A DNA stretch of 64,000 bases from Nitrosomonas sp. (GTDB taxonomy: Bacteria > Pseudomonadota > Gammaproteobacteria > Burkholderiales > Nitrosomonadaceae): positions 113,772 through 177,771 of the forward strand of contig NZ_JADZAJ010000005.1 of the NCBI RefSeq assembly GCF_020852615.1. The letters run 5' to 3'. A program made the translations under genes and the position numbers. Shown piece by piece: positions 37,820 to 46,339 of the stretch (positions are counted from its first letter, which is position 1; each line of letters opens with the position of its first letter). Below the pieces are notes generated by a model, which did no database searches, was not told the origin of the DNA, and was given only the letters and a program-made list of their open reading frames with translations.

Positions 37820-38458
37820 TTATCCAAGATTTGCCGCAGCAAATTCCCAGTTAATCAGTTTGTCGATTACCGTGTTGACATAATCAGGACGGCGATTCTG
37901 AAAATCCAGATAGTAGGCATGTTCCCATACGTCAATCGTCAGCAGCGGACGAATGCCACGCGTCAGAGGCGTATCTGCGTTACCCGTTTTAATGATGGTT
38001 AATTTGGACCCCTCCTGGGCAAGCCAGGCCCAGCCACTACCAAATTGTGTGACAGCCGCATTGGCAAACTCCTGTTTGAAAACCGCCACACTGCCAAAGG
38101 CTTCTTCAATTTTCTGTTTCAGTGCGGCAGGTGGCTCCCCTCCTCCTTTGGGGCTGAGGCTGTGCCAGTAAAACATGTGATTCCAGATTTGTGCTGCATT
38201 ATTAAAAATACCTGCTTTATCCGCCTGGCCGGCTGTAGCTGTGATGATCTGCTCCAGTGACTGCCCGGCAAACGCCGTTCCTGCAACGAGCTTGTTCAGG
38301 TTATCAACATAGGCCTTGTGATGTTTGCCATAGTGAAAGCTCAGTGTGTGCGCGGAAATAACCGGCTCTAATGCATTATCGGCATAAGGAAGTGGTGCCA
38401 GCACGTAGGCATCTCCTGATTGCGCAGCTTTCGAAAAATTATCCAAATTAGTACTCAT
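37820..38458 (-). CDS. sodB: Superoxide dismutase (Fe type)
   Basis: A 212-residue Fe/Mn-family superoxide dismutase in the cytoplasm. Metal ligands are visible in [13 protein letters not shown] (His), [11 protein letters not shown] (His) and [14 protein letters not shown] (Asp-equivalent and His region). [10 protein letters not shown] and [11 protein letters not shown] resemble the iron form. The ATG ending at 38458 has AGGAGAGAAA upstream and is preferred to the longer track start. It precedes hisG-hisD on the same strand. Confidence 0.95.
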   Translation of the reverse strand: MSTNLDNFSKAAQSGDAYVLAPLPYADNALEPVISAHTLSFHYGKHHKAYVDNLNKLVAGTAFAGQSLEQIITATAGQADKAGIFNNAAQIWNHMFYWHSLSPKGGGEPPAALKQKIEEAFGSVAVFKQEFANAAVTQFGSGWAWLAQEGSKLTIIKTGNADTPLTRGIRPLLTIDVWEHAYYLDFQNRRPDYVNTVIDKLINWEFAAANLG

Positions 38459-38530
38459 TTTCTCTCCTTTATTTCTGAAAATGGATTTTAATATTGAAAA
38501 CATAAGGTTGGACGATATAAATGGGAAAAA

Positions 38531-38965
38531 TTATTGACTGTTGTTTGTCACTTCAGTTGCGAAGGTTACCTGATTGTATCCGGCCAATCTCGCAGCTTCC
38601 ATTACTGTGATTACCGATTGATGCGTTGCCTTTGCGTCAGCACTGATAATGATGATCGGATTTTCCTGGTTTCTGGCCGCCCCCTGTAAAGCATCACGCA
38701 GACCTTCAATACTGGAAAACTTAATCGGAACAAGGTTAACCGTATAATTCCCTGTTGCACTGACTGACACATCTATCACCTTTGAGGTATCCGGGGCCTG
38801 GTCGGCTTCAGTGGCGGCAGCCTGGGGTAATGTTATTTCCAGCTCTGAGAATTTTGAATACGTTGTGGTAATAACCAGAAAAATGAGAATTACCAGCAAC
38901 ACATCAATCATTGGTATGAGGTTGATCTCCGGCTCTTCTTTTTTTTGTCCTCGTTGAAAGTTCAT
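38531..38965 (-). CDS. ExbD/TolR-family biopolymer transport protein, orphan
   Basis: A 144-residue protein with the ExbD layout: short cytoplasmic N-terminus (RGQKKEEPEINLIPMIDV), one membrane helix with the key Asp (MIDVLLVILIFLVITTTY) and a periplasmic domain. ExbD works with ExbB to energise TonB-type transport or TolA. No exbB, tonB or tolQ is nearby, so its partner must lie elsewhere. It is transcribed toward sodB with about 70 bases between. Family call is strong; the system it serves is unknown. Confidence 0.88.
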   Translation of the reverse strand: MNFQRGQKKEEPEINLIPMIDVLLVILIFLVITTTYSKFSELEITLPQAAATEADQAPDTSKVIDVSVSATGNYTVNLVPIKFSSIEGLRDALQGAARNQENPIIIISADAKATHQSVITVMEAARLAGYNQVTFATEVTNNSQ

Positions 38966-39156
38966 TGATATCTTTCCGGATAATAGATCAATAAAAAACA
39001 GCCGGTTGTCATCTTTCTGCTGGAATTACGGTAGCGGATATAAACGTTACGCTCCCGAAACTTGCGGGTTAACAGACTTATTCTAGTTTATTATTACCAC
39101 TTTCACCATGCCCAGGCATATTTTGAACTGTTCCTGTTTTCTGTAGAAGGTTGCAT

Positions 39157-39648
39157 GTGGATCATCCAGTAGTCAGTATTGTAATGGGCAGCAGCAGTGA
39201 TTGGCCGGTCATGCAGCATGCTGCAGATACCCTGAAAAACTTTAATATCCCACACGAAGCCCTGATAATTTCGGCACATCGCACACCTGACAGGATGTTT
39301 GAATACGCTGAAACTGCCCGTAATCGTGGAATCAGATGCATTATTGCCGGAGCAGGAGGAGCAGCCCACCTCCCTGGCATGATTGCCGCCAAAACCACTC
39401 TTCCTGTTTTGGGGGTTCCAGTTACATCAAAACATCTGCAAGGGGTAGATTCACTTTTATCCATCGTGCAGATGCCAAAAGGGGTGCCTGTTGCCACTTT
39501 TGCCATCGGAGAAGCAGGTGCTGCCAATGCCGCGCTGTTTGCCGCCGCCATTCTGTCTGGTGAAGATATTTTACTTGCTGAAAAACTTGATCAATTTCGT
39601 AAAGATCAGGCAGCGTCTGTCGCCGCAATGGCCCTCCCGGAATTATGA
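39157..39648 (+). CDS. purE: N5-carboxyaminoimidazole ribonucleotide mutase
   Basis: PurE converts N5-CAIR to CAIR in purine synthesis. The 163-residue protein has the family signature [35 protein letters not shown] and [22 protein letters not shown]. The only ATG near the start is out of frame. GTG 39157 has AGAAGG six bases upstream and is preferred to the track's TTG at 39151, which touches that ribosome site. It overlaps purK by 4 bases (ATGA). Confidence 0.96.
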   Translation: MDHPVVSIVMGSSSDWPVMQHAADTLKNFNIPHEALIISAHRTPDRMFEYAETARNRGIRCIIAGAGGAAHLPGMIAAKTTLPVLGVPVTSKHLQGVDSLLSIVQMPKGVPVATFAIGEAGAANAALFAAAILSGEDILLAEKLDQFRKDQAASVAAMALPEL

Positions 39649-40775
39649 TGTATATAAAACCAGGCGCTATGCTGGGTCTGCTGGGTGGCGGACAGCTGGG
39701 AAGAATGTTTGTCATGGCGGCACAGCAAATGGGGTACCGGGTGACCGTACTTGATCCGGCAACCGAGAGCCCGGCCGGAAGTGTTGCAGAACGCCATTTA
39801 CAGGCAGATTATCTGGATGAACAGGCGCTTGACGAATTAAAATCAACATGTGCTGCGGTAACTATCGAATTTGAAAATGTACCTGCCCGGGCGTTACGTT
39901 ATCTGGCGGAGCATTGTATTGTCAGCCCCGGTGCTGAGAGTGTTTCAATTGCACAGAATCGGATCCTCGAAAAACAGTTCCTTGCTGAAAATAATTTTCC
40001 GATTGGACCATTTACTGTTATCCGCGATGAGCAGGATATTTCCAGGATAGACACATCGCTGATTCCGGGCATACTTAAAGCCAGTCAGTTTGGTTATGAT
40101 GGCAAAGGACAAATATCAGTTGACGATGCAGGGAGCCTGCCCGAAGCATTCTCAAAACTTGGAAATAAACCCTGCGTGCTGGAAAAACGGTTACCTCTTG
40201 ATCGTGAAATCTCCGTTATCCTGGCACGTGACAATCTTAATCAGATTGCTCTATTCCCTGTTCCTGAAAACCGTCATGAACAGGGTATTCTGGATATGAG
40301 CATTGTTCCGGCTGCGTTACCGGATGAAATTATTGGGAAAGCACGCACCATTGCTCAACAAATTGCCATACGGCTGAATTATATTGGTGTGCTGTGCGTA
40401 GAGTTTTTTGTGCTGGCTGATGGCAAGGTTCTTGTAAACGAAATTGCCCCCCGGCCGCACAACAGTGGGCACTATTCACTAAATGCCTGTATTACTTCTC
40501 AATTTGAACAACAGGTTCGTGTTTTATGTGGATTGCCTCATGGCAGTACTCAGCTGATACAAGCTGCTGTCATGACAAATATACTCGGAGATCTGTGGAA
40601 AAATGGTGATCCCGACTGGAGTCTGATATTAGGCAATCCCCAGGCCAAATTACATTTATACGGAAAGCACGAAGCAAAACCGGGAAGAAAAATGGGACAT
40701 TTCACTGTACTGGCAGATACAGTTGAGCAGGCCATGCAGCAATCCACACAAATCAGATCAGCTTTGCGGCGCTGA
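39645..40775 (+). CDS. purK: 5-(carboxyamino)imidazole ribonucleotide synthase
   Basis: PurK carboxylates AIR with bicarbonate and ATP, giving the substrate of PurE. The 376-residue ATP-grasp protein starts [21 protein letters not shown], with [16 protein letters not shown] and the C-terminal metal site ([15 protein letters not shown]). It overlaps purE by four bases, and purC follows after 28 bases, so purE-purK-purC is an operon. Confidence 0.97.
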   Translation: MMYIKPGAMLGLLGGGQLGRMFVMAAQQMGYRVTVLDPATESPAGSVAERHLQADYLDEQALDELKSTCAAVTIEFENVPARALRYLAEHCIVSPGAESVSIAQNRILEKQFLAENNFPIGPFTVIRDEQDISRIDTSLIPGILKASQFGYDGKGQISVDDAGSLPEAFSKLGNKPCVLEKRLPLDREISVILARDNLNQIALFPVPENRHEQGILDMSIVPAALPDEIIGKARTIAQQIAIRLNYIGVLCVEFFVLADGKVLVNEIAPRPHNSGHYSLNACITSQFEQQVRVLCGLPHGSTQLIQAAVMTNILGDLWKNGDPDWSLILGNPQAKLHLYGKHEAKPGRKMGHFTVLADTVEQAMQQSTQIRSALRR

Positions 40776-40803
40776 TACGGGATATTTATAAACGAATAAC
40801 ATC

Positions 40804-41694
40804 ATGTCAAACACAACAGCACTGTTTGAGACCAGCATCACCAGCCTGCCCTTATTACACCGGGGTAAAGTGCGCGATCTCTATGAAGTGGATGAAAATA
40901 ATTTACTGATTGTACAAACTGACCGTATTTCAGCATTTGATGTGGTGTTACCGACCACGATCCCGGAAAAAGGGAAAATTCTGACAAAAATCTCCCGCTT
41001 CTGGTTTGATAAGCTTGCCCATATTATTCCGAATCATCTCACCGGAATCGCCCCCGAAACCGTTGTTCACCCCCGTGAGCGCGATCAGGTTGCAGACCGT
41101 TCTTTTGTGGTCAGAAAACTGAAGCCTTTACCTGTTGAAGCCATTGTTCGCGGTTATCTCTCTGGTTCAGGATGGAAAGATTATCAACGCACCGGTACCA
41201 TTTGTGGCATCACCCTCCCGAAAGGGTTGCGGGAGGCCGATAAAATTCCAGGTGGTGCAATTTTTACCCCATCGACCAAGGCGGAAGCAGGGTCGCATGA
41301 TGAGAACATCTCCTGCGCTGCCTGCGAACAAATTCTGGGAGCACCATTAGCTTCAGCTGTCAGCAAATATGCTGTGGCACTTTATACAGCCGCTGCTGAT
41401 TATGCGCTGACACGGAATATTATTATCGCGGATACCAAATTTGAATTTGGCCTGGATAAAGCCAGTCAGATTTATTTGATTGATGAGGCTTTAACACCGG
41501 ATTCTTCACGCTTCTGGCCCGCAGAAAGTTATGAGCCGGGGAAAACACCGCCCAGCTATGACAAACAATTTATTCGTGACTGGCTGGAACAGACTGGCTG
41601 GAATAAGATTCCACCCGCACCTTCTATCCCGGATGACGTTCTTGCCAAAACGATAGAAAAATACCGGCAGGCTTACCAGGTACTAACAAGGTAG
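40804..41694 (+). CDS. purC: Phosphoribosylaminoimidazole-succinocarboxamide synthase
   Basis: PurC (SAICAR synthase) joins CAIR and aspartate using ATP. At 296 residues it is the longer form seen in yeast and many betaproteobacteria. Motifs: HRGKVRDLYEVDENNLLIVQTDRISAFDVVLP, VVRKLKPLPVEAIVRGYLSGSGW, and IADTKFEFGLD with IDEALTPDSSRFWP. It ends the purE-purK-purC operon. Confidence 0.97.
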   Translation: MSNTTALFETSITSLPLLHRGKVRDLYEVDENNLLIVQTDRISAFDVVLPTTIPEKGKILTKISRFWFDKLAHIIPNHLTGIAPETVVHPRERDQVADRSFVVRKLKPLPVEAIVRGYLSGSGWKDYQRTGTICGITLPKGLREADKIPGGAIFTPSTKAEAGSHDENISCAACEQILGAPLASAVSKYAVALYTAAADYALTRNIIIADTKFEFGLDKASQIYLIDEALTPDSSRFWPAESYEPGKTPPSYDKQFIRDWLEQTGWNKIPPAPSIPDDVLAKTIEKYRQAYQVLTR

Positions 41695-41749
41695 CTGAAG
41701 GCGGCTTTCTGTTACAAAACGAATCAGAATCATTCAGGCCACTACCCCG

Positions 41750-43270
41750 CTACTGTATTTCTTCAATCGGAAACGGGCACCCCACTAAAAATCCCTGGAT
41801 ATAATCAATCCCGATTTTTGCCAATCTTTCCCGAATATCCTGCGTCTCAACCAGCTCACCTATTGTTCCAATTTTTAGGGCATGTGCAAATTTGCTGATA
41901 TTTTCAACTTTTTTCAGATCTTCCGCATCACGCAATATGTTACAGATCAGGCTGCCATCTATCTTTAAAAAATCAGCCCGAATATGCTTCAGCAAATCAA
42001 ACGAACTGCGATCATGGTTAAAACTGCATAACGAAATAAGGCAGCCAGATTGCCGTAATTTTTTTACAAATTGAGCTGTGTTTTGCAAATTATCCATTGC
42101 ATCAGCTGTTTCAATTTCGAAACATAGTTTCCCCGGTTCAATTTTGACAGCGTTCAGCAATTGCCGAATATGATCAGCAAACAGTGGATCGTTTAACGTA
42201 CTCCGTGCCAGATTAATCCCAAACGAAACTCGCGATCCCTGTTTCTGTTTAGCAATGTAATGAATTATTTTTTCAGCCACCCACTTATCTAAACGTGGCA
42301 TCAGGTTATATTTTTCAACAAAGGGCAGAAAAGCACCCGGAGGAATCAGGTTGGATTCCTCCTCCGCCATTCGTATGAGTACCTCATAGCAAATTGGCAC
42401 TTCCTGATCCGATCTTGCAGCAACTATGCTTTGGCAGTACAGATGGAATTCATTCTGCTCGATAGCCTGAATAATTCGCTTTGAAAAATCTACAGACACC
42501 CAGGCTACTTGTTGATCCGTGTTCTTACCTGAAATCTGTGTATCTTTAGTTCCCTGTAATTGCTTTTGCCAGGCCGCTACCTGATCTCCCATATTTTGCG
42601 GCAGTATTTCCCCTTTTTTCATTAATCGCGGAGTGTAAAGCATATAAAACCCTATCACCCTGCCAGCCGAATCAAAGTGCGGCATAAAATGACCTGTAAC
42701 CAGACACGCTGACTGATTTGCAAGTTGCTGAACATATTGGTTCTGTACAGTCTCTCCTGAGAGTACGCGTTCAATAGCAACACCAATATCAAAAAATAAC
42801 GATTGATTAAAAAATTCTTTAAGGAATCTGTTTTCCACTTGCTCAGATCGTAATCCAAACCATTGCCGGAAGGCCCGGTTGTGGTACTGGCACTGTTGCT
42901 CTGTACTAAAATAAGCGAGCATTACTGGAAAGTTTTCATCTACGATCTGTAGCTTTGCCTTACTCTCTGAAGAAGTTTTTTCAGCCCAGAGCCGATATTT
43001 AATCTCATTAGCCAAGCGCTCTTTTTGTGCTGCTAATTGCGCGAATTGCTTTGCAAAAACTTTTTCGGTATGTGCAATTTGTACAATCATCACCAGAATT
43101 GCTGCCAGCAGGATTACCCATAATCCGGCAACAATATATGAGTCAGTCGTAATTAAAGAATGATCCAATGCAATTAATAAAGCCATGACAACAACTGCTG
43201 CCATGGCCGATAAGAAAGGTTTAATCGCACTGATTTTTGAAGTGGTACGCATAGCCATATTCAGGAGCAT
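41750..43270 (-). CDS. Membrane PAS-EAL protein with degenerate EAL domain
   Basis: A 506-residue protein with two N-terminal membrane segments (LSAMAAVVVMALLIALDHS and YIVAGLWVILLAAILVMIVQ), a coiled region, a PAS-like domain (VDENFPVMLAYF, YHNRAFRQWFGL) and a C-terminal EAL domain. The EAL signature is YEVLIRM, the tolerated EVL variant. However, the metal-binding Asp pair of DDFGTG is replaced: the segment reads LISLCSFNHDRSSFD, with Cys-Ser at about residues 415-416. The later KIDG and QGFLVGCP motifs remain. With the Asp pair lost it probably cannot hydrolyse c-di-GMP and may bind it as a sensor or act through protein contacts. It lies next to the RpfE-like gene on the same strand. Confidence 0.85.
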   Translation of the reverse strand: MLLNMAMRTTSKISAIKPFLSAMAAVVVMALLIALDHSLITTDSYIVAGLWVILLAAILVMIVQIAHTEKVFAKQFAQLAAQKERLANEIKYRLWAEKTSSESKAKLQIVDENFPVMLAYFSTEQQCQYHNRAFRQWFGLRSEQVENRFLKEFFNQSLFFDIGVAIERVLSGETVQNQYVQQLANQSACLVTGHFMPHFDSAGRVIGFYMLYTPRLMKKGEILPQNMGDQVAAWQKQLQGTKDTQISGKNTDQQVAWVSVDFSKRIIQAIEQNEFHLYCQSIVAARSDQEVPICYEVLIRMAEEESNLIPPGAFLPFVEKYNLMPRLDKWVAEKIIHYIAKQKQGSRVSFGINLARSTLNDPLFADHIRQLLNAVKIEPGKLCFEIETADAMDNLQNTAQFVKKLRQSGCLISLCSFNHDRSSFDLLKHIRADFLKIDGSLICNILRDAEDLKKVENISKFAHALKIGTIGELVETQDIRERLAKIGIDYIQGFLVGCPFPIEEIQ

Positions 43271-43308
43271 TTATCGAAATACTTATTCCCCAAAAAACTG
43301 ACAGCAAA

Positions 43309-44340
43309 TTAGCTGTAAACACTCAGCGGGTGTACTGAAGCCCAGAATTTCCAGAAATCACCAGGCGTTACTACAAAATCCCGGGTGGCATTTTCATTGA
43401 CTGCAGTCAATTTTAATTGCCGAATTTTTTTCTTTCTCAGGGCCTGGAGTAATGGTAAAAACCAGTTTTTTTCCAGGTTAACCAACTCGTTCCGCCAGCT
43501 GTACGCATCCCTGTATTGAGCATATTTCTGCAGATCATCCAGCACAATCAATTGCCTGCCCACGTTACTGGAATGATTGAGTAATGCATCTGCATCTTTC
43601 GGTAAAGGATGGTGCATACCCCCCCCTGCTTCTGCCAAAGCCCGGGTAAATAAGTTATTTCCCCAAACGCTGTCATAGGTTGAATGTATCTTTGCAGGCC
43701 GGACTCCACCTCCCCACACCCACAAACTGTTTATTGGCAGCTCACCTCGCATTTCTCTGGCCTGATTTATCGGGTGCTCATAAAAAATCATCTGGATTTC
43801 ATTAATCCTGCTGTTCCAGCTCCTGCTGTTTTTTCCCTGCGGCAAAAGGTTGTTGATGTTTTTCCCGGCAGCTTCGCTCAATAAAAATGTTTTTAAATCC
43901 GGAATCTCATTGCATTTCAGGTACCAGCGATTGGGGTGAAGGGGCAGTAAAGCTGCTCCATCATCTGAAAGAAGCTTATTGATACTATCGGCAAGAGAAT
44001 TTGCTTCCTTTAAGGAAATATTCAGAATGTGACTATCTCCAAGGAGTATGTGGTTATTTTCGATTCGCAAATAAACCGGATCAGCTCGCAGCCAGTAATT
44101 TTCTCCAATTTCAATTTTATTTTCTTCATGTAACAGCATGATCGAAGCTACAGGCCAATCATGTTGTTTATCAACATTAAAATTTTTACATAGCCAGGAT
44201 TCCAATACCTGCCCTGCAGCTGTAGCACTATCACTTTTAGCCAGAATAGTTTCCAAAGCGGGCAATTTCAAATCACGATAGATATCAGTTAGTGATCTAT
44301 CCGGCCAAAACATATCAGGAATAAATAAATGCAGATTCAT
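43309..44340 (-). CDS. RpfE-like conserved protein
   Basis: A 343-residue cytoplasmic protein. The motifs WLRADPVYLR, HPNRWYLK, LPDLKTF-like and INSLWVWGGG are those I recall from the RpfE family of Xanthomonas and many betaproteobacteria, sometimes labelled 'regulatory protein' or loosely phosphoglycerate mutase-like. The biochemical function is not established. The fold of the N-terminal part (LHLFIPDMFWPD) resembles an alkaline-phosphatase-type start but no metal-site motif is evident. It begins its own transcript after a 270-base AT-rich gap and is followed by the EAL protein gene. Confidence 0.7.
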   Translation of the reverse strand: MNLHLFIPDMFWPDRSLTDIYRDLKLPALETILAKSDSATAAGQVLESWLCKNFNVDKQHDWPVASIMLLHEENKIEIGENYWLRADPVYLRIENNHILLGDSHILNISLKEANSLADSINKLLSDDGAALLPLHPNRWYLKCNEIPDLKTFLLSEAAGKNINNLLPQGKNSRSWNSRINEIQMIFYEHPINQAREMRGELPINSLWVWGGGVRPAKIHSTYDSVWGNNLFTRALAEAGGGMHHPLPKDADALLNHSSNVGRQLIVLDDLQKYAQYRDAYSWRNELVNLEKNWFLPLLQALRKKKIRQLKLTAVNENATRDFVVTPGDFWKFWASVHPLSVYS

Positions 44341-44647
44341 TTAAAGTAAAAAAATAAAAGACTTGAAAATAAATAATTATTGTGACTTGAAGATATGTAT
44401 TTTTCAGCCCGGCTATAGATCTTATCTACTGCTTAAGTATCTCGCTGTTATGCTCTGTGTACATTGCTTCATCTCGTACCATCCGGTTTCAGAGGCACCT
44501 TTATAAATTAATAAGAACCATTAGTTGCATATTTGTCAGATTTGAATATAATTTTAAGAATCGTTCTCATTATTAAATGCAGGCATAGCTGGCAGGCCTT
44601 AAGTATAGAACGTGAATCTGAAAACTATTCGACAAAAAATATCTTTC
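44341..44647. other. AT-rich divergent region between the RpfE-like gene and bfd
   Basis: About 300 bases. The only structured element I recognise is a candidate Fur box (listed separately) near the bfd side. The remaining sequence is AT-rich with no ORF of note and no clear RNA gene. Confidence 0.4.
44556..44574 (+). promoter_or_regulatory. Candidate Fur box before bfd-bfr
   Basis: AAGAATCGTTCTCATTATT matches the 19-bp Fur consensus GATAATGATAATCATTATC at 12 positions. It lies about 75 bases before the bfd start and just ahead of an iron-storage pair, which is exactly where iron control is expected. Confidence 0.55.
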
Positions 44648-44848
44648 ATGTATATTTGTTTATGCAAGGGCGTAACTGATCGTGATATCTGTCAGGCTGT
44701 AAAACAGGGCGCTGTAAGGATGCGTGATCTGAGAAGCAGCCTGGGTGTTACCGGACAGTGTGGTGTTTGTGCTTGCCGTGCCAAAATGACGCTGGATAAA
44801 GCATTAAGCCAGGAATTTGCTCAGCAGGCTGGTGTCAGGTCATTGTAA
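44648..44848 (+). CDS. bfd: Bacterioferritin-associated ferredoxin
   Basis: A 66-residue [2Fe-2S] protein that reduces bacterioferritin to release stored iron. The Cys pattern is MYICLC near the N-terminus (CxC) and GQCGVCAC near residue 40 (CxxC with one extra Cys), the Bfd arrangement. ATG 44648 gives the usual MYxCLC start; the track's GTG 12 codons earlier lacks a ribosome site. Its partner bfr begins 54 bases downstream, and a Fur box lies upstream. Confidence 0.93.
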   Translation: MYICLCKGVTDRDICQAVKQGAVRMRDLRSSLGVTGQCGVCACRAKMTLDKALSQEFAQQAGVRSL

Positions 44849-44902
44849 AAACCGTACCCGGTTTGCCGGTATTTGTTAACAGTTCATTTATAGAGAAAAA
44901 CC

Positions 44903-45367
44903 ATGAAAGGGAATGCCGATATTATTCGCTGGCTAAATCGTCAGTTACAGCATGAATTGACTGCGATCAATCAATACTTCCTTCATGCGCGTATGTATAA
45001 AAACTGGGGATTTAACAAACTGGGATCGCATGAATATCACGAATCTATTGAAGAGATGAAACATGCAGATCAATTGATTGAACGTATTCTTTTTCTTGAG
45101 GGGCTGCCTAATCTGCAAGAACTTGGCAAGTTATTGATTGGTGAAAATGTACAAGAATGTATCTCTTGTGACTTAGAGCTGGAGCGTACTGCCAGGGAAA
45201 CACTTATCAGTGCAGTCGCCGCTTGTGAAACAGCTCAAGATTTTGTCTCACGTGAAATTTTCAAGGAAATTCTGGAAGATACAGAAGAGCATATTGACTG
45301 GCTGGAAACTCAGCAGGATATGGTTCAAAGTATCGGGTCACAAAACTGGCTGCAAAGTCAGATTTAA
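44903..45367 (+). CDS. bfr: Bacterioferritin
   Basis: A 154-residue iron-storage cage subunit. The ferroxidase ligands lie in [20 protein letters not shown] and the [14 protein letters not shown] helix, whose Met is the haem ligand shared between two subunits. The second pair is in [14 protein letters not shown]. It forms a transcript with bfd. The chain length and both metal sites are standard, so it should be the haem-containing, catalytically active form. Confidence 0.96.
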   Translation: MKGNADIIRWLNRQLQHELTAINQYFLHARMYKNWGFNKLGSHEYHESIEEMKHADQLIERILFLEGLPNLQELGKLLIGENVQECISCDLELERTARETLISAVAACETAQDFVSREIFKEILEDTEEHIDWLETQQDMVQSIGSQNWLQSQI

Positions 45368-45485
45368 TTTTCTGAGCGTATTTCACTGGTGGCCAGGTTG
45401 TAAACCGGTTCTGTCTGTCTATGCAGACTGTTAAAGATCAGGATATACAGTAGAATACTGTGCATAGTGAACTAGGTTTATTACT

Positions 45486-46286
45486 ATGACTATCCATTGT
45501 ACCCAGTGCAACAGCGGTCGTGTCTACAGGTCAAGATTAAGACCTGGTGAGCGTACTCCCGCCCATTTATTGCTGGCTCCTTATCGCTGTCGTGACTGCA
45601 AAACGCGTTTCTGGGGGCGGGACAGCAATGCCTATCTGGTTACTGCTGTAGGAATAGGTAGTGTACTTCTACTGGGCTCCCTTACTTGGATAGGATTTTC
45701 TTCTGATGAATCAGTAGAAAGAAGCCCGCTGTTACAGCCACAAACAGCATCTACCATAGATTCACTTCAATCCAGTTCCCAACTTCCCTCTCCCAGCCCG
45801 TCAGCCAAACCGACACTTACTGAAGCAATTGCACGTGGAGAGAATATTGATCTTCAGTCAGTTAAAAGTGAGAACACAAACATTTTACCTAATCCGGACG
45901 ATAACCGGCTTTATACAATTAATTTATTCCTTGAAAAAGCAAAAAAAGGTAATGCGGACGCCCAATACCAATTGGGTATTCTGTATCTAACCGGGAAAGG
46001 GACACTTCAGGATTTTTCAGAAGCGTCAAAATGGTTTATTTCTGCAGCTGAACAAAATCACCCACTTGCACAATATGAGCTGGGGTTGCTTTATCAAATT
46101 GGTCAGGGTGTGGAAATGGATAACGAAAAAAGTTATATGTGGTTGAATCTGGCAGCAGCTGCTGGTATAGAACAGGCTGCACTTGCTCGAGACAAGGTCA
46201 TGCGATTGCTTAGCCGTACTCAACTTGCTTCAGCACAAAAAGCGGCCCGGGAATGGCTTACTTCCAGAAATAAATCTGAAAAATAA
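45486..46286 (+). CDS. Zinc-ribbon membrane protein with Sel1 repeats
   Basis: A 266-residue protein with three parts. First, a small zinc ribbon (IHCTQCNSGRVY...YRCRDCKTRFWGRD, two CxxC knuckles). Second, one membrane helix (YLVTAVGIGSVLLLGSLTWIGF) followed by a Ser/Pro-rich linker. Third, a C-terminal set of Sel1-like repeats (GNADAQYQLGILYLTGKGTLQD, HPLAQYELGLLYQIGQGVEMD, SYMWLNLAAAAG). Sel1 repeats usually mediate protein contacts. The topology suggests the ribbon is cytoplasmic and the repeats periplasmic. No named family is recognised; it may be transcribed from its own promoter after bfr. Confidence 0.75.
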   Translation: MTIHCTQCNSGRVYRSRLRPGERTPAHLLLAPYRCRDCKTRFWGRDSNAYLVTAVGIGSVLLLGSLTWIGFSSDESVERSPLLQPQTASTIDSLQSSSQLPSPSPSAKPTLTEAIARGENIDLQSVKSENTNILPNPDDNRLYTINLFLEKAKKGNADAQYQLGILYLTGKGTLQDFSEASKWFISAAEQNHPLAQYELGLLYQIGQGVEMDNEKSYMWLNLAAAAGIEQAALARDKVMRLLSRTQLASAQKAAREWLTSRNKSEK

Positions 46287-46314
46287 ATTCCTTCCCCGAG
46301 CTTGATAAATCAGT

Positions 46315-46339
46315 AAAAAACACTCCAGCCTTTAGAGTG
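46315..46339 (-). terminator. Short hairpin with T-run after pntB
   Basis: On the minus strand CACTC (overlapping the pntB stop) pairs with GAGTG around a 9-base loop and is followed by six T. The stem is only 5 bp, so termination may be partial, but the position directly at the end of the pnt genes supports it. Confidence 0.45.

Noticed and set aside
43309-44340. Annotation as phosphoglycerate mutase
   Set aside because: The metal-site motifs of independent phosphoglycerate mutase are not visible; RpfE-type motifs fit better.
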